Positions 30,086 through 45,000 of a stretch of DNA of 64,000 nucleotides are shown here, piece by piece. The position numbers were made by a program, and so were the translations under genes. The notes beneath the pieces are model-generated. The model was not told the DNA's origin. It searched no databases and saw only the letters and a program-made list of their open reading frames with translations. The stretch is from the NCBI GenBank assembly GCA_033807775.1, contig JAWVWS010001044.1:1-64000 (forward strand). Reading direction: 5' to 3'. Each line of letters begins with the position of its first letter. Within the stretch, counting starts at the first letter, position 1. Source of the DNA: Saussurea involucrata (Eukaryota; Streptophyta; Magnoliopsida; Asterales; Asteraceae).

Positions 30086-32287
30086 AATCGGTTTTTGGGT
30101 TCATCGGGTCGGGTTCATCGGGTTTCGGACTTAGATCTAAGCATAAAGTTCTGTTTGTTGAAAAATCCGTATAAAATCACTCACTCATTGGTCTGATTGA
30201 GGTGTATAATATATCGATGGAAAGCTCTCTGTGTCTAGAACAACTTTCTAGTTTACAACGAGATCTAATTGTGACTTTAAGGGGCTCGAAATAATGTATT
30301 TCCAAAACTGGTCATGTTAAAATGGGTTTTGCGCACTGTTTTTGTAAAATTCATATAAAATTGGTCATTGATCCAAAAAATATGCATTTTAGACGATTAG
30401 ATTCCTAAGAAATAGTAGTACGTTTTTAATTTAGATGTCAAATCTTAATTTGTTCTCTAAGTATGGTTAAATCGTCAAAACGCTTGTAGGACGGAAGCTG
30501 TAACTTTTCAAAGTTGTTTTCTACTAAAAACTAGGGGTGAGCATCGGTCGGGTCGGGTCGGGCCGAAAAACCCCCATCCCGATCGGGTTTTAGGTGGACA
30601 AAACAGGCCCCAAAACCCTTCCTAAGTAAAGTTCAAGTTTCGGACTTTGGGTCTAATCGGTTTTCGGGTTCATCGGGTCGGGTTCATTGGGTTTCGGACT
30701 TAGATCTAAGCATAAAGTTCTGTTTGTTGAAAAATCCGTATAAAATCACTCACTCATTGGTCTGATTGAGGTGTATAATATATCGATGGAAAGCTCTCTG
30801 TGTCTAGAACAACTTTCTAGTTTACAACGAGATCTAATTGTGACTTTAAGGGGCTCGAAATAATGTATTTCCAAAACTGGTCATGTTAAAACGGGTTTTG
30901 CGCACTGTTTTTGTAAAATTCATATAAAATTGGTCATTGATCCAAAAAATATGCATTTTAGACGATTAGATTCCTAAGAAATAGTAGTACGTTTTTAATT
31001 TAGATGTCAAATCTTAATTTGTTCTCTAAGTATGGGTAAATCGTCAAAACGCTTGTATGACGGAAGCTGTAACTTTTCAAAGTTGTTTTCTACTAAAAAC
31101 TAGGGGTGAGCATCGGTCGGGTCGGGTCGGGCCGAAAACCCCCCATCCCGATCGGGTTTTGGGTGGACAAAACAGGCCCCGAAACCCTTCCTAAGTAAAG
31201 TTCGAGTTTCGGACTTTGGGTCTAATCGGTTTTTGGGTTCATCGGGTCGGGTTCATCGGGTTTCGGACTTAGATCTAAGCATAAAGTTCTGTTTGTTGAA
31301 AAATCCGTATAAAATCACTCACTCATTGGTCTGATTGAGGTGTATAATATATCGATGGAAAGCTCTCTGTGTCTAGAACAACTTTCTAGTTTACAACGAG
31401 ATCTAATTGTGACTTTAAGGGGCTCGAAATAATGTATTTCCAAAACTGGTCATGTTAAAATGGGTTTTGCGCACTGTTTTTGTAAAATTCATATAAAATT
31501 GGTCATTGATCCAAAAAATATGCATTTTAGACGATTAGATTCCCAAGAAATAGTAGTACGTTTTTAATTTAGATGTCAAATCTTAATTTGTTCTCTAAGT
31601 ATGGGTAAATCGTCAAAACGCTTGTAGGACGGAAGCTGTAACTTTTCAAAGTTGTTTTCTACTAAAAACTAGGGGTGAGCATCGGTCGGGTCGGGTCGGG
31701 CCGAAAAACCCCCATCCCGATCGGGTTTTAGGTGGACAAAACAGGTCCCGAAACCCTTCCTAAGTAAAGTTCAAGTTTCGGACTTTGGGTCTAATCGGTT
31801 TTCGGGTTCATCGGGTCGGGTTCATCGGGTTTCGGACTTAGATCTAAGCATAAAGTTCTGTTTGTTGAAAAATCCGTATAAAATCACTCACTCATTGGTC
31901 TGATTGAGGTGTATAATATATCGATGGAAAGCTCTCTGTGTCTAGAACAACTTTCTAGTTTACAACGAGATCTAATTGCGACTTTAAGGGGCTCGAAATA
32001 CTGTATTTCCAAAACTGGTCATGTTAAAACGGGTTTTGCGCACTGTTTTTGTAAAATTCATATAAAATTGGTCATTGATCCAAAAATATGGATTTTAGAC
32101 GATTAGATTCCTAAGAAATAGTAGTACGTTTTTAATTTAGATGTCAAATCTTAATTTGTTCTCTAAGTATGGGTAAATCGTCAAAACGCTTGTAGGACGG
32201 AAGCTGTAACTTTTCAAAGTTGTTTTCTACTAAAAACTAGGGGTGAGCATCGGTCGGGTCGGGTCGGGCCGAAAAACCCCCATCCCG
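30012..32287 (+). repeat. Four-monomer higher-order unit, right array, copy 3
   Basis: GATAGGG at 30012, TTCATTGGG at 30683 and TTCCCAAG at 31540 are all 5,093 bp after copy 2. The order of subtypes is preserved. Confidence 0.78.
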
Positions 32288-33425
32288 ATCGGGTTTTGGG
32301 TGGATAAAACAGGCCCCGAAACCCTTCCTAAGTAAAGTTCGAGTTTCGGACTTTGGGTCTAATCGGTTTTCGGGTTCATCGGGTTTCGGACTTAGATCTA
32401 AGCATAAAGTTCTGTTTGTTGAAAAATCCGTATAAAATCACTCACTCATTGGTCTGATTGAGGTGTATAATATATCGATGGAAAGTTATCTGTGTCTAGA
32501 ACAACTTTCTAGTTTACAACGAGATCTAATTGCGACTTTAAGGGGCTCGAAATAATGTATTTCCAAAACTGGTCATGTTAAAACGGGTTTTGCGCACTGT
32601 TTTTGTAAAATTCATATAAAATTGGTCATTGATCCAAAAAATATGCACTTTAGACGATTAGATTCCTAAGAAATAGTAGTACGTTTTTAATTTAGATGTC
32701 AAATCTTAATTTGTTCTCTAAGTATGGGTAAATCGTCAAAACGCTTGTAGGACGGAAGCTGTAACTTTTCAAAGTTGTTTTCTACTAAAAACTAGGGGTG
32801 AGCATCGGTCGGGTCGGGTCGGGCTGAAAAACCCCCATCCCGATCGGGTTTTGGGTGGACAAAACAGGCCCCGAAACCCTTCCTAAGTAAAGTTCGAGTT
32901 TCGGACTTTGGGTCTAATCGGTTTTCGGGTTCATCGGGTCGGGTTCATCGGGTTTCGGACTTAGATCTAAGCATAAAGTTCTGTTTGTTGTAAAATCCGT
33001 ATAAAATCACTCACTCATTGGTCTGATTGAGGTGTATAATATATCGATGGAAAGCTCTCTGTGTCTAGAACAACTTTCTAGTTTACAACGAGATCTAATT
33101 GCGACTTTAAGGGGCTCGAAATAATGTATTTCCAAAACTGGTCATGTTAAAACGGGTTTTGCACACTGTTTTTGTAAAATTCATATAAAATTGGTCATTG
33201 ATCCAAAAAATATGCATTTTAGACGATTAGATTCCTAAGAAATAGTAGTACGTTTTTAATTTAGATGTCAAATCTTAATTTGTTCTCTAAGTATGGGTAA
33301 ATCGTCAAAACGCTTGTAGGACGGAAGTTGTAACTTTTCAAAGTTGTTTTCTACTAAAAACTAGGGGTGAGCATCGGTCGGGTCGGGTCGGGCCGAAAAA
33401 CCCCCATCCCGATCGGGTTTTTTGT

Positions 33426-36400
33426 GGTCAAAACAGGCACCGAAACCCTTCCTAAGTAAAGTTCGAGTTTCGGACTTTGGGTCTAATCGGTTTTCGGGTT
33501 CATTGGGTCGGGTTCACCGGGTTTCGGACTTAGATCTAAGCATAAAGTTCTGTTTGTTGAAAAATCCGTATAAAATCACTCACTCATTGGTCTGATTGAG
33601 GTGTATAATATATCGATGGAAAGCTCTCTGTGTCTAGAACAACATTCTAGTTTACAACGAGATCTAATTGCGACTTTAAGGGGCTCGAAATAATGTATTT
33701 CCAAAACTGGTCATGTTAAAACGGGTTTTGCGCACTGTTTTTGTAAAATTCATATAAAATTGGTCATTGATCCAAAAAATATGCATTTTAGACGATAAGA
33801 TTCCTAAGAAATAGTAGTACGTTTTTAATTTAGATGTCAAATCTTAATTTGTTCTCTAAGTATTGGTAAATCGTCAAAACGCTTGTAGGGCGGAAGCTGT
33901 AACTTTTCAAAGTTGTTTTCTACTAAAAACTAGGGGTGAGCATCGGTTGGGTCGGGTCGGGCCGAAAAACCCCCATCCCGATCGGGTTTTGGGTGGACAA
34001 AACAGGCCCCGAAACCCTTCCTAAGTAAAGTTCGAGTTTCGAACTTTGGGTCTAATCGGTTTTCGGGTTCATCGGGTCGGGTTCATCGGGTTTCGGACTT
34101 AGATCTAAGCATAAAGTTCTGTTTGTTGAAAAATCCGTATAAAATCACTCACTCATTGGTCTGATTGAGGTGTATAATATATCGATGGAAAGCTCTCTGT
34201 GTCTAGAACAACTTTCTAGTTTACAACGAGATCTAATTGCGACTTTAAGGGGCTCGAAATAATGTATTTCCAAAACTGGTCATGTTAAAACGGGTTTTGC
34301 GCACTGTTTTTGTAAAATTCATATAAAATTGGTCATTGATCCAAAAAATATACATTTTAGACGATTAGATTCCTAAGAAATAGTAGTACGCTTTTAATTT
34401 AGATGTCAAATCTTAATTTGTTCTCTAAGTATGGGTAAATCGTCAAAACGCTTGTAGGACGGAAGCTGTAACTTTTCAAAGTTGTTTTCTACTAAAAACT
34501 AGGGGTGACCATCGGTCGGGTCGGGTCGGGCCAAAAAACCCCCATCCCGATCGGGTTTTGGGTGGACAAAACAGGCCCCGAAACCCTTCCTAAGTAAAGT
34601 TCGAGTTTCGGACTTTGGGTCTAATCGGTTTTCGGGTTCATCGGGTCGGGTTCATCGGGTTTCGGACTTAGATCTAAGCATAAAGTTCTGTTTGTTGAAA
34701 AATCCGTATAAAATCACTCACTCATTGGTCTGATTGAGGTGTATAATATATCGATGGAAAGCTCTATGTGTCTAGAACAACTTTCTAGTTTACAACGAGA
34801 TCTAATTGCGACTTTAAGGGGCTCGAAATAATGTATTTCCAAAACTGGTCATGTTAAAACGGGTTTTGCACACTGTTTTTGTAAAATTCATATAAAATTG
34901 GTCATTGATCCAAAAAATTTGCATTTTAGACGATTAGATTCCTAAGAAATAGTAGTACGTTTTTAATTTAGATGTCAAATCTTAATTTGTTCTCTAAGTA
35001 TGGGTAAATCGTCAAAACGCTTGTAGGACGGAAGCTGTAACTTTTCAAAGTTGTTTTCTACTAAAAACTAGGGGTGAGCATCGGTCGGGTCGGGTCGGGC
35101 CAAAAAACCCCCATCCCGATCGGGTTTTGGGTGGACAAAACAGGCCCCGAAACCCTTCCTAAGTAAAGTTCGAGTTTCGGACTTTGGGTCTAATCGGTTT
35201 TCGGGTTCATCGGGTCGGGTTCATCGGGTTTCGGACTTAGATCTAAGCATAAAGTTCTGTTTGTTGAAAAATCCGTATAAAATCACTCACTCATTGGTCT
35301 GATTGAGGTGTATAATATATCGATGGAAAGCTCTCTGTGTCTAGAACAACTTTCTAGTTTACAACGAGATCTAATTGCGACTTTAAGGGGCTCGAAATAA
35401 TGTATTTCCAAAACTGGTCATGTTAAAACGGGTTTTGCACACTGTTTTTGTAAAATTCATATAAAATTGGTCATTGATCCAAAAAATATGCATTTTAGAC
35501 GATTAGATTCCTAAGAAATAGTAGTACGTTTTTAATTTAGATGTCAAATCTTAATTTGTTCTCTAAGTATGGGTAAATCGTCAAAACGCTTGTAGGACGG
35601 AAGCTGTAACTTTTCAAAGTTGTTTTCTACTAAAAACTAGGGGTGAGCATCGGTCGGGTCGGGTCGGGCCGAAAAACCCCCATCCCTATCGGGTTTTGGG
35701 TGGACAAAACAGGCCCCGAAACCCTTCCTAAGTATAGTTCGAGTTTCGGACTTTGGGTCTAATCGGTTTTCGGGTTCATCGGGTTTCAGACTTAGATCTA
35801 AGCATAAAGTTCTGTTTGGTGAAAAATCCGTATAAAATCACTCACTCATTGGTCTGATTGAGGTGTATAATATATCAATGGAAAGCTCTCTGTGTCTAGA
35901 ACAACTTTCTAGTTTACAACGAGATCTAATTGCGACTTTAAGGGGCTCGAAATAATGTATTTCCAAAACTGGTCATGTTAAAACGGGTTTTGCACACTGT
36001 TTTTGTAAAATTCATATAAAATTGGTCATTGATCCAAAAAATATGCATTTTAGACGATTAGATTCCTAAGAAATAGTAGTACGTTTTTAATTTAGATGTC
36101 AAATCTTAATTTGTTCTCTAAGTATGGGTAAATCGTCAAAACGCTTGTAGGACGGAAGCTGTAACTTTTCAAAGTTGTTTTCTACTAAAAACTAGGGGTG
36201 AGCATCGGTCGGGTCGGGTCGGGCCGAAAAACCCCCATCCCGATCGGGTTTTGGGTGGTCAAAACAGGCACCGAAACCCTTCCTAAGTAAAGTTCGAGTT
36301 TCGGACTTTGGGTCTAATCGGTTTTCGGGTTCATCGGGTCGGGTTCACCGGGTTTCGGACTTAGATCTAAGCATAAAGTTCTGTTTGTTGAAAAATCCGT

Positions 36401-39082
36401 ATAAAATCACTCACTCATTGGTCTGATTGAGGTGTATAATATATCGATGGAAAGCTCTCTGTGTCTAGAACAACATTCTAGTTTACAACGAGATCTAATT
36501 GCGACTTTAAGGGGCTCGAAATAATGTATTTCCAAAACTGGTCATGTTAAAACGGGTTTTGCGCACTGTTTTTGTAAAATTCATATAAAATTGGTCATTG
36601 ATCCAAAAAATATGCATTTTAGACGATTAGATTCCTAAGAAATAGTAGTACGTTTTTAATTTAGATGTTAAATCTTAATTTGTTCTCTAAGTATGGGTAA
36701 ATCGTCAAAACGCTTGTAGGACGGAAGCTGTAACTTTTCAAAGTTGTTTTCTACTAAAAACTAGGGGTGAGCATCGGTCGGGTCGGGCTGAAAAACCCTC
36801 ATCCCGATCGGGTTTTGGGTGGACAAAACAGGCCCCGAAACCCTTCCTAAGTAAAGTTCGAGTTTCGGACTTTGGGTCTAATCGGTTTTCGGGTTCATCG
36901 GGTCGGGTTCATCGGGTTTCGGACTTAGATCTAAGCATAAAGTTCTGTTTGTTGAAAAATCCGTATAAAATCACTCACTCATTGGTCTGATTGAGGTGTA
37001 TAATATATCGATGGAAAGCTCTTTGTGTCTAGAACAACTTTCTAGTTTACAACGAGATCTAATTGCGACTTTAAGGGGCTCGAAATAATGTATTTCCAAA
37101 ACTGGTCATGTTAAAACGGGTTTTGCGCACTGTTTTTGTAAAATTTATATAAAATTGGTCATTGATCCAAAAAATATGCATTTTAGACGATAAGATTCCT
37201 AAGAAATAGTAGTACGTTTTTAATTTAGATGTCAAATCTTAATTTGTTCTCTAAGTATTGGTAAATCGTCAAAACGCTTGTAGGGCGGAAGCTGTAACTT
37301 TTCAAAGTTGTTTTCTACTAAAAACTAGGGGTGAGCATCGGTTGGGTCGGGTCGGGCCAAAAAACCCCCATCCCGATCGGGTTTTGGGTGGACAAAACAG
37401 GCCCCGAAACCCTTCCTAAGTAAAGTTCGAGTTTCGAACTTTGGGTCTAATCGGTTTTCGGGTTCATCGGGTCGGGTTCATCGGGTTTCGGACTTAGATC
37501 TAAGCATAAAGTTCTGTTTGTTGAAAAATCCGTATAAAATCACTCACTCATTGGTCTGATTGAGGTGTATAATATATCGATGGAAAGCTCTCTGTGTCTA
37601 GAACAACTTTCTAGTTTACAACGAGATCTAATTGCGACTTTAAGGGGCTCGAAATAATGTATTTCCAAAACTGGTCATGTTAAAACGGGTTTTGCGCACT
37701 GTTTTTGTAAAATTCATATAAAATTGGTCATTGATCCAAAAAATATACATTTTAGACGATTAGATTCCTAAGAAATAGTAGTACGCTTTTAATTTACATG
37801 TCAAATCTTAATTTGTTCTCTAAGTATGGGTAAATCGTCAAAACGCTTGTAGGACGGAAGCTGTAACTTTTCAAAGTTGTTTTCTACTAAAAACTAGGGG
37901 TGACCATCGGTCGGGTCGGGTCGGGCCAAAAAACCCCCATCCCGATCGGGTTTTGGGTGGACAAAACAGGCCCCGAAACCCTTCCTAAGTAAAGTTCGAG
38001 TTTCGGACTTTGGGTCTAATCGGTTTTCGGGTTCATCGGGTCGGGTTCATCGGGTTTCGGACTTAGATCTAAGCATAAAGTTCTGTTTGTTGAAAAATCC
38101 GTATAAAATCACTCACTCATTGGTCTGATTGAGGTGTATAATATATCGATGGAAAGCTCTCTGTGTCTAGAACAACTTTCTAGTTTACAACGAGATCTAA
38201 TTGCGACTTTAAGGGGCTCGAAATAATGTATTTCCAAAACTGGTCATGTTAAAACGGGTTTTGCACACTGTTTTTGTAAAATTCATATAAAATTGGTCAT
38301 TGATCCAAAAATTTTGCATTTTAGACGATTAGATTCCTAAGAAATAGTAGTACGTTTTTAATTTAGATGTCAAATCTTAATTTGTTCTCTAAGTATGGGT
38401 AAATCGTCAAAACGCTTGTAGGACGGAAGCTGTAACTTTTCAAAGTTGTTTTCTACTAAAAACTAGGGGTGAGCATCGGTCGGGTCGGGTCGGGCCGAAA
38501 AACCCCCATCCCGATCGGGTTTTGGGTGGACAAAACATGCCCCGAAACCCTTCCTAAGTAAAGTTCGAGTTTCGGACTTTGGGTCTAATCGGTTTTCGGG
38601 TTCATCGGGTTTCGGACTTAGATCTAAGCATAAAGTTCTGTTTGTTGAAAAATCCGTATAAAATCACTCACTCATTGGTCTGATTGAGGTGTATAATATA
38701 TCGATGGAAAGCTCTCTGTGTCTAGAACAACTTTCTAGTTTACAACGAGATCTAAATGCGACTTTAAGGGGCTCGAAATAATGTATTTCCAAAACTGGTC
38801 ATGTTAAAACGGGTTTTGCACACTGTTTTTGTAAAATTCATATAAAATTGGTCATTGATCCAAAAAATATGCATTTTAGACGATTAGATTCCTAAGAAAT
38901 AGTAGTACGTTTTTAATTTAGATGTCAAATCTTAATTTGTTCTCTAAGTATGGGTAAATCGTCAAAACGCTTGTAGGACGGAAGCTGTAACTTTTCAAAG
39001 TTGTTTTCTACTAAAAACTAGGGGTGAGCATCGGTCGGGTCGGGTCGGGCCGAAAAACCCCCATCCCGATCGGGTTTTAGGT
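33426..39082 (+). repeat. Five-monomer higher-order pattern (about 2.83 kb)
   Basis: GGTCAAAACAGGCACC occurs at 33426, 36257 and 39083, with GGTTCACCGGG and AACATTCTAG in the same monomers. Other markers (GTAGGGCGG at 33886 and 37281, GGGTGACCATCGG at 34504 and 37899) recur at about 3,395 bp. The second copy therefore holds one additional monomer, near 36770-37330. Confidence 0.75.
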
Positions 39083-42000
39083 GGTCAAAACAGGCACCGA
39101 AACCCTTCCTAAGTAAAGTTCGAGTTTCGGACTTTGGGTCTAATCGGTTTTCGGGTTCATCGGGTCGGGTTCACCGGGTTTCGGACTTAGATCTAAGCAT
39201 AAAGTACTGTTTGTTGAAAAATCCGTATAAAATCACTCACTCATTGGTCTGATTGAGGTGTATAATATATCGATGGAAAGCTCTCTGTGTCTAGAACAAC
39301 ATTCTAGTTTACAACGAGATCTAATTGCGACTTTAAGGGGCTCGAAATAATGTATTTCCAAAACTGGTCATGTTAAAACGGGTTTTGCGCACTGTTTTTG
39401 TAAAATTCATATAAAATTGGTCATTGATCCAAAAAAATATGCATTTTAGACGATTAGATTCCTAAGAAATAGTAGTACGTTTTTAATTTAGATGTCAAAT
39501 CTTAATTTGTTCTCTAAGTATGGGTAAATCGTCAAAACGCTTGTAGGACGGAAGCTGTAACTTTTCAAAGTTGTTTTCTACTAAAAACTAGGGGTGAGCA
39601 TCGGTCGGGTCGGGTCGGGCTGAAAAACCCCCATCCCGATCGGGTTTTGGGTGGACAAAACAGTCCCCGAAACCCTTCCTAAGTAAAGTTCGAGTTTCGG
39701 ACTTTGGGTCTAATCGGTTTTCGGGTTCATCGGGTCGGGTTCATCGGGTCGGGTTCATCGGGTTTCGGACTTAGATCTAAGCATAAAGTTCTGTTTGTTG
39801 AAAAATCCGTATAAAATCACTCACTCATTGGTCTGATTGAGGTGTATAATATATCGATGGAAAGCTCTCTGTGTCTAGAACAACTTTCTAGTTTACGACG
39901 AGATCTAATTGCGACTTTAAGGGGCTCGAAATAATGTATTTCCAAAACTGGTCATGTTAAAACGGGTTTTGCGCACTGTTTTTGTAAAATTTATATAAAA
40001 TTGGTCATTGATCCAAAAAATATGCATTTTAGAAGATTATATTCCTAAGAAATAGTAGTACGTTTTTAATTTAGATGTCAAATCTTAATTTGTTCTCTAA
40101 GTATGGGTAAATCGTCAAAACGCTTGTAGGACGGAAGCTGTAACTTTTCAAAGTTGTTTTCTACTAAAAACTAGGGGTGAGCATCGGTTGGGTCGGGTCG
40201 GGCCGAAAAACCCCCATCCCGATCGGGTTTTGGGTGGACAAAACAGGCCCCGAAACCCTTCCTAAGTAAAGTTCGAGTTTCGAACTTTGGGTCTAATCGG
40301 TTTTCGGGTTCGTCGGGTCGGGTTCATCGGGTTTCGGACTTAGATCTAAGCATAAAGTTCTGTTTGTTGAAAAATCCGTATAAAATCACTCACTCATTGG
40401 TCTGATTGAGGTGTATAATATATCGATGGAAAGCTCTCTGTGTCTAGAACAACTTTCTAGTTTACAACGAGATCTAATTGCGACTTTAAGGGGCTCGAAA
40501 TAATGTATTTCCAAAACTGGTCATGTTAAAACGGGTTTTGCGCACTGTTTTTGTAAAATTCATATAAAATTGGTCATTGATCCAAAAAATATACATTTTA
40601 GACGATTAGATTCCTAAGAAATAGTAGTACGTTTTTAATTTAGATGTCAAATCTTAATTTGTTCTCTAAGTATGGGTAAATCGTCAAAACGCTTGTAGGA
40701 CGGAAGCTGTAACTTTTCAAAGTTGTTTTCTACTAAAAACTAGGGGTGAGCATCGGTCGGGTCGGGTCGGGCCGAAAAACCCCCATCCCGATCGGGTTTT
40801 GGGTGGACAAAACAGGCCCCGAAACCCTTCCTAAGTAAAGTTCGAGTTTCGGACTTTGGGTCTAATCGGTTTTCGGGTTCATCGGGTCGGGTTCATCGGG
40901 TTTCGGACTTAGATCTAAGCATAAAGTTCTGTTTGTTGAAAAATCCGTATAAAATCACTCACTCATTGGTCTGATTGAGGTGTATAATATATCGATGGAA
41001 AGCTCTCTGTGTCTAGAACAACTTTCTAGTTTACGACGAGATCTAATTGCGACTTTAAGGGGCTCGAAATAATGTATTTCCAAAACTGGTCATGTTAAAA
41101 CGGGTTTTGCGCACTGTTTTTGTAAAATTTATATAAAATTGGTCATTGATCCAAAAAATATGCATTTTAGACGATTATATTCCTAAGAAATAGTAGTACG
41201 TTTTTAATTTAGATGTCAAATCTTAATTTGTTCTCTAAGTATGGGTAAATCGTCAAAACGCTTGTAGGACGGAAGCTGTAACTTTTCAAAGTTGTTTTCT
41301 ACTAAAAACTAGGGTTGAGCATCGGTTGGGTCGGGTCGGGCCGAAAAACCCCCATCCCGATCGGGTTTTGGGTGGACAAAACAGGCCCCGAAACCCTTCC
41401 TAAGTAAAGTTCGAGTTTCGAACTTTGGGTCTAATCGGTTTTCGGGTTCGTCGGGTCGGGTTCATCGGGTTTCGGACTTAGATCTAAGCATAAAGTTCTG
41501 TTTGTTGAAAAATCCGTATAAAATCACTCACTCATTGGTCTGATTGAGGTGTATAATATATCGATGGAAAGCTCTCTGTGTCTAGAACAACTTTCTAGTT
41601 TACAACGAGATCTAATTGCGACTTTAAGGGGCTCGAAATAATGTATTTCCAAAACTGGTCATGTTAAAACGGGTTTTGCGCACTGTTTTTGTAAAATTCA
41701 TATAAAATTGGTCATTGAACCAAAAAATATACATTTTAGACGATTAGATTCCTAAGAAATAGTAGTACGTTTTTAATTTAGATGTCAAATCTTAATTTGT
41801 TCTCTAAGTATGGGTAAATCGTCAAAACGCTTGTAGGACGGAAGCTGTAACTTTTCAAAATTGTTTTCTACTAAAAACTAGGGGTGAGCATCGGTCGGGT
41901 CGGGTCGGGCCAAAAAACCCCCATCCCGATCGGGTTTTGGGTGGACAAAACAGGCCCCGAAACCCTTCCTAAGTAAAGTTCGAGTTTCGGACTTTGGGTC

Positions 42001-45000
42001 TAATCGGTTTTCGGGTTCATCGGGTCGGGTTCATCGGGTTTCGGACTTAGATCTAAGCATAAAGTTCTGTTTGTTGAAAAATCCGTATAAAATCACTCAC
42101 TCATTGGTCTGATTGAGGTGTATAATATATCGATGGAAAGCTCTCTGTGTCTAGAAATACATTCTAGTTTACAACGAGATCTAGTTGCGACTTTAAGGGG
42201 CTCGAAATAATGTATTTCCAAAACTGGTCATGTTAAAACGGGTTTTACGCACTGTTTTTGTAAAATTCTTATAAAATTGGTCATTGATACAAAAAATATG
42301 CATTTTAGACGATTAGATTCCGAGGAAATAGTAGTACGTTTTTAATTTAGATGTCAAATCTTAATTTGTTCTCTAAGTATGGGAAAATCGTCAAAACGCT
42401 TGTAGGACGGAAGATGTAACTTTTCAAAGTTGTTTTCTACTAAAAACTAGGGGTGAGCATCGGTCGGGTCGGGTCGGGCCGAAAAACCCCCATCCCGATC
42501 GGGTTTTAGGTGGACAAAACAGGCCCCGAAACCCTTCCTAAGTAAAGTTCGAGTTTCGGACTTTGGGTCTAATCGGTTTTCGGGTTCATCGGGTTTCAGA
42601 CTTAGATCTAAGCATAAAGTTCTGTTTGTTGAAAAATCCATATAAAATCACTCACTCATTGGTCTGATTGAGGTGTATAATATATCGATGGAAAGCTCTC
42701 TGTGTCTAGAACAACTTTCTAGTTTACAACGAGATCTAATTGCGACTTTAAGGGGCTCGAAATAATGTATTTCCAAAACTGGTCATGTTAAAACGGGTTT
42801 TGCGCACTGTTTTTGTAAAATTCATATAAAATTGGTCATTGATCCAAAAAATATGCATTTTAGACGATTAGATTCCTAAGAAATAGTAGTACTTTTTTAA
42901 TTTAGATGTCAAATCTTAATTTGTTCTCTAAGTATGGGTAAATCGTCAAAACGCTTGTAGGACGGAAGCTGTAACTTTTCAAAGTTGTTTTCTACTAAAA
43001 ACTAGGGGTGAGCATCGGTCGGGTCGGGTCGGGCCGAAAAACCCCCATCCCGATCGGGTTTTAGGTGGACAAAACAGGCCCCGAAACCCTTCCTAAGTAA
43101 AGTTCGAGTTTCGGACTTTGGGTCTAATCGGTTTTCGGGTTCATCGGGTCGGGTTCATCGGGTTTCAGACTTAGATCTAAGCATAAAGTTCTGTTTGTTG
43201 AAAAATCCATATAAAATCACTCACTCATTGGTCTGATTGAGGTGTATAATATATCGATGGAAAGCTCTCTGTGTCTAGAACAACTTTCTAGTTTACAACG
43301 AGATCTAATTGCGACTTTAAGGGGCTCGAAATAATGTATTTCCAAAACTGGTCATGTTAAAACGGGTTTTGCGCACTGTTTTTGTAAAATTCATATAAAA
43401 TTGGTCATTGATCCAAAAAATATGCATTTTAGACGATTAGATTCCTAAGAAATAGTAGTACTTTTTTAATTTAGATGTCAAATCTTAATTTGTTCTCTAA
43501 GTATGGGTAAATCGTCAAAACGCTTGTAGGACGGAAGCTGTAACTTTTCAAAGTTGTTTTCTACTAAAAACTAGGGGTGAGCATCGGTCGGGTCGGGTCG
43601 GGCCGAAAAACCCCCATCCCGATCGGGTTTTAGGTGGACAAAACAGGCCCCGAAACCCTTCCTAAGTAAAGTTCGAGTTTCGGACTTTGGGTTTAATCGG
43701 TTTTCGGGTTCATCGGGTCGGGTTCATCGGGTTTCAGACTTAGATCTAAGCATAAAGTTCTGTTTGTTGAAAAATCCATATAAAATCACTCACTCATTGG
43801 TCTGATTGAGGTGTATAATATATCGATGGAAAGCTCTCTGTGTCTAGAACAACATTCTAGTTTACAACGAGATCTAATTGCGACTTTAAGGGGCTCGAAA
43901 TAATGTATTTCCAAAACTGGTCATGTTAAAACGGGTTTTGCGCACTATTTTTGTAAAATTCATATAAAATTGGTCATTGATCCAAAAAAATATGCATTTT
44001 AGACGATTAGATTCCTAAGAAATAGTAGTACGTTTTTAATTTAGATGTCAAATCTTAATTTGTTCTCTAAGTATGGGTAAATCGTCAAAACGCTTGTAGG
44101 ACGGAAGCTGTAACTTTTCAAAGTTGTTTTCTACTAAAAACTAGGGGTGAGCATCGGTCGGGTCGGGTCGGGCCGAAAAACCCCCATCCCGATCGGGTTT
44201 TGGGTGGACAAAACACGCCCCGAAACCCTTCCTAAGTAAAGTTCGAGTTTCGGACTTTGGGTCTAATCGGTTTTCGGGTTCATTGGGTCGGGTTCATCGG
44301 GTTTCGGACTTAGATCTAAGCATAAAGTTGTGTTTGTTGAAAAATCCGTATAAAATCACTCACTCATTGGTCTGATTGAGGTGTATAATATATCGATGGA
44401 AAGCTCTCTGTGTCTAGAACAACTTTCTAGTTTACAACGAGATCTAATTGCGACTTTAAGGGGCTCGAAATAATGTATTTCCAAAACTGGTCATGTTAAA
44501 ACGGGTTTTGCGCACTGTTTTTGTAAAATTCATATAAAATTGGTCATTGATCCAAAAAATATGCATTTTAGACGATTAGATTCCTAAGAAATAGTAGTAC
44601 GTTTTTAGTTTAGATGTCAAATCTTAATTTGTTCTCTAAGTATGGGTAAATCGTCAAAACGCTTGTAGGACGGAAGCTGTAACTTTTCAAAGTTGTTTTC
44701 TACTAAAAACTAGGGGTGAGCATCGGTCGGGTCGGGTCGGGCCAAAAAACCCCCCATCCCGATCGGGTTTTGGGTGGACAAAACAGGCCCCGAAACCCTT
44801 CCTAAGTAAAGTTCGAGTTTCGGACTTTGGGTTTAATCGGTTTTCGGGTTCATCGGGTCGGGTTTATCGGGTCGGGTTCATCGGGTTTCGGACTTAGATC
44901 TAAGCATAAAGTTGTGTTTGTAGAAAAATCCGTATAAAATCACTCACTCATTGGTCTGATTGAGGTGTATAATATATCGATGGAAAGCCCTCTGTGTCTA

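Noticed and set aside
31909..32106. Repeated 65-68 codon satellite frames as possible small genes
   Set aside because: The frame starts at GTG, depends on one base change and is closed in the great majority of monomers.
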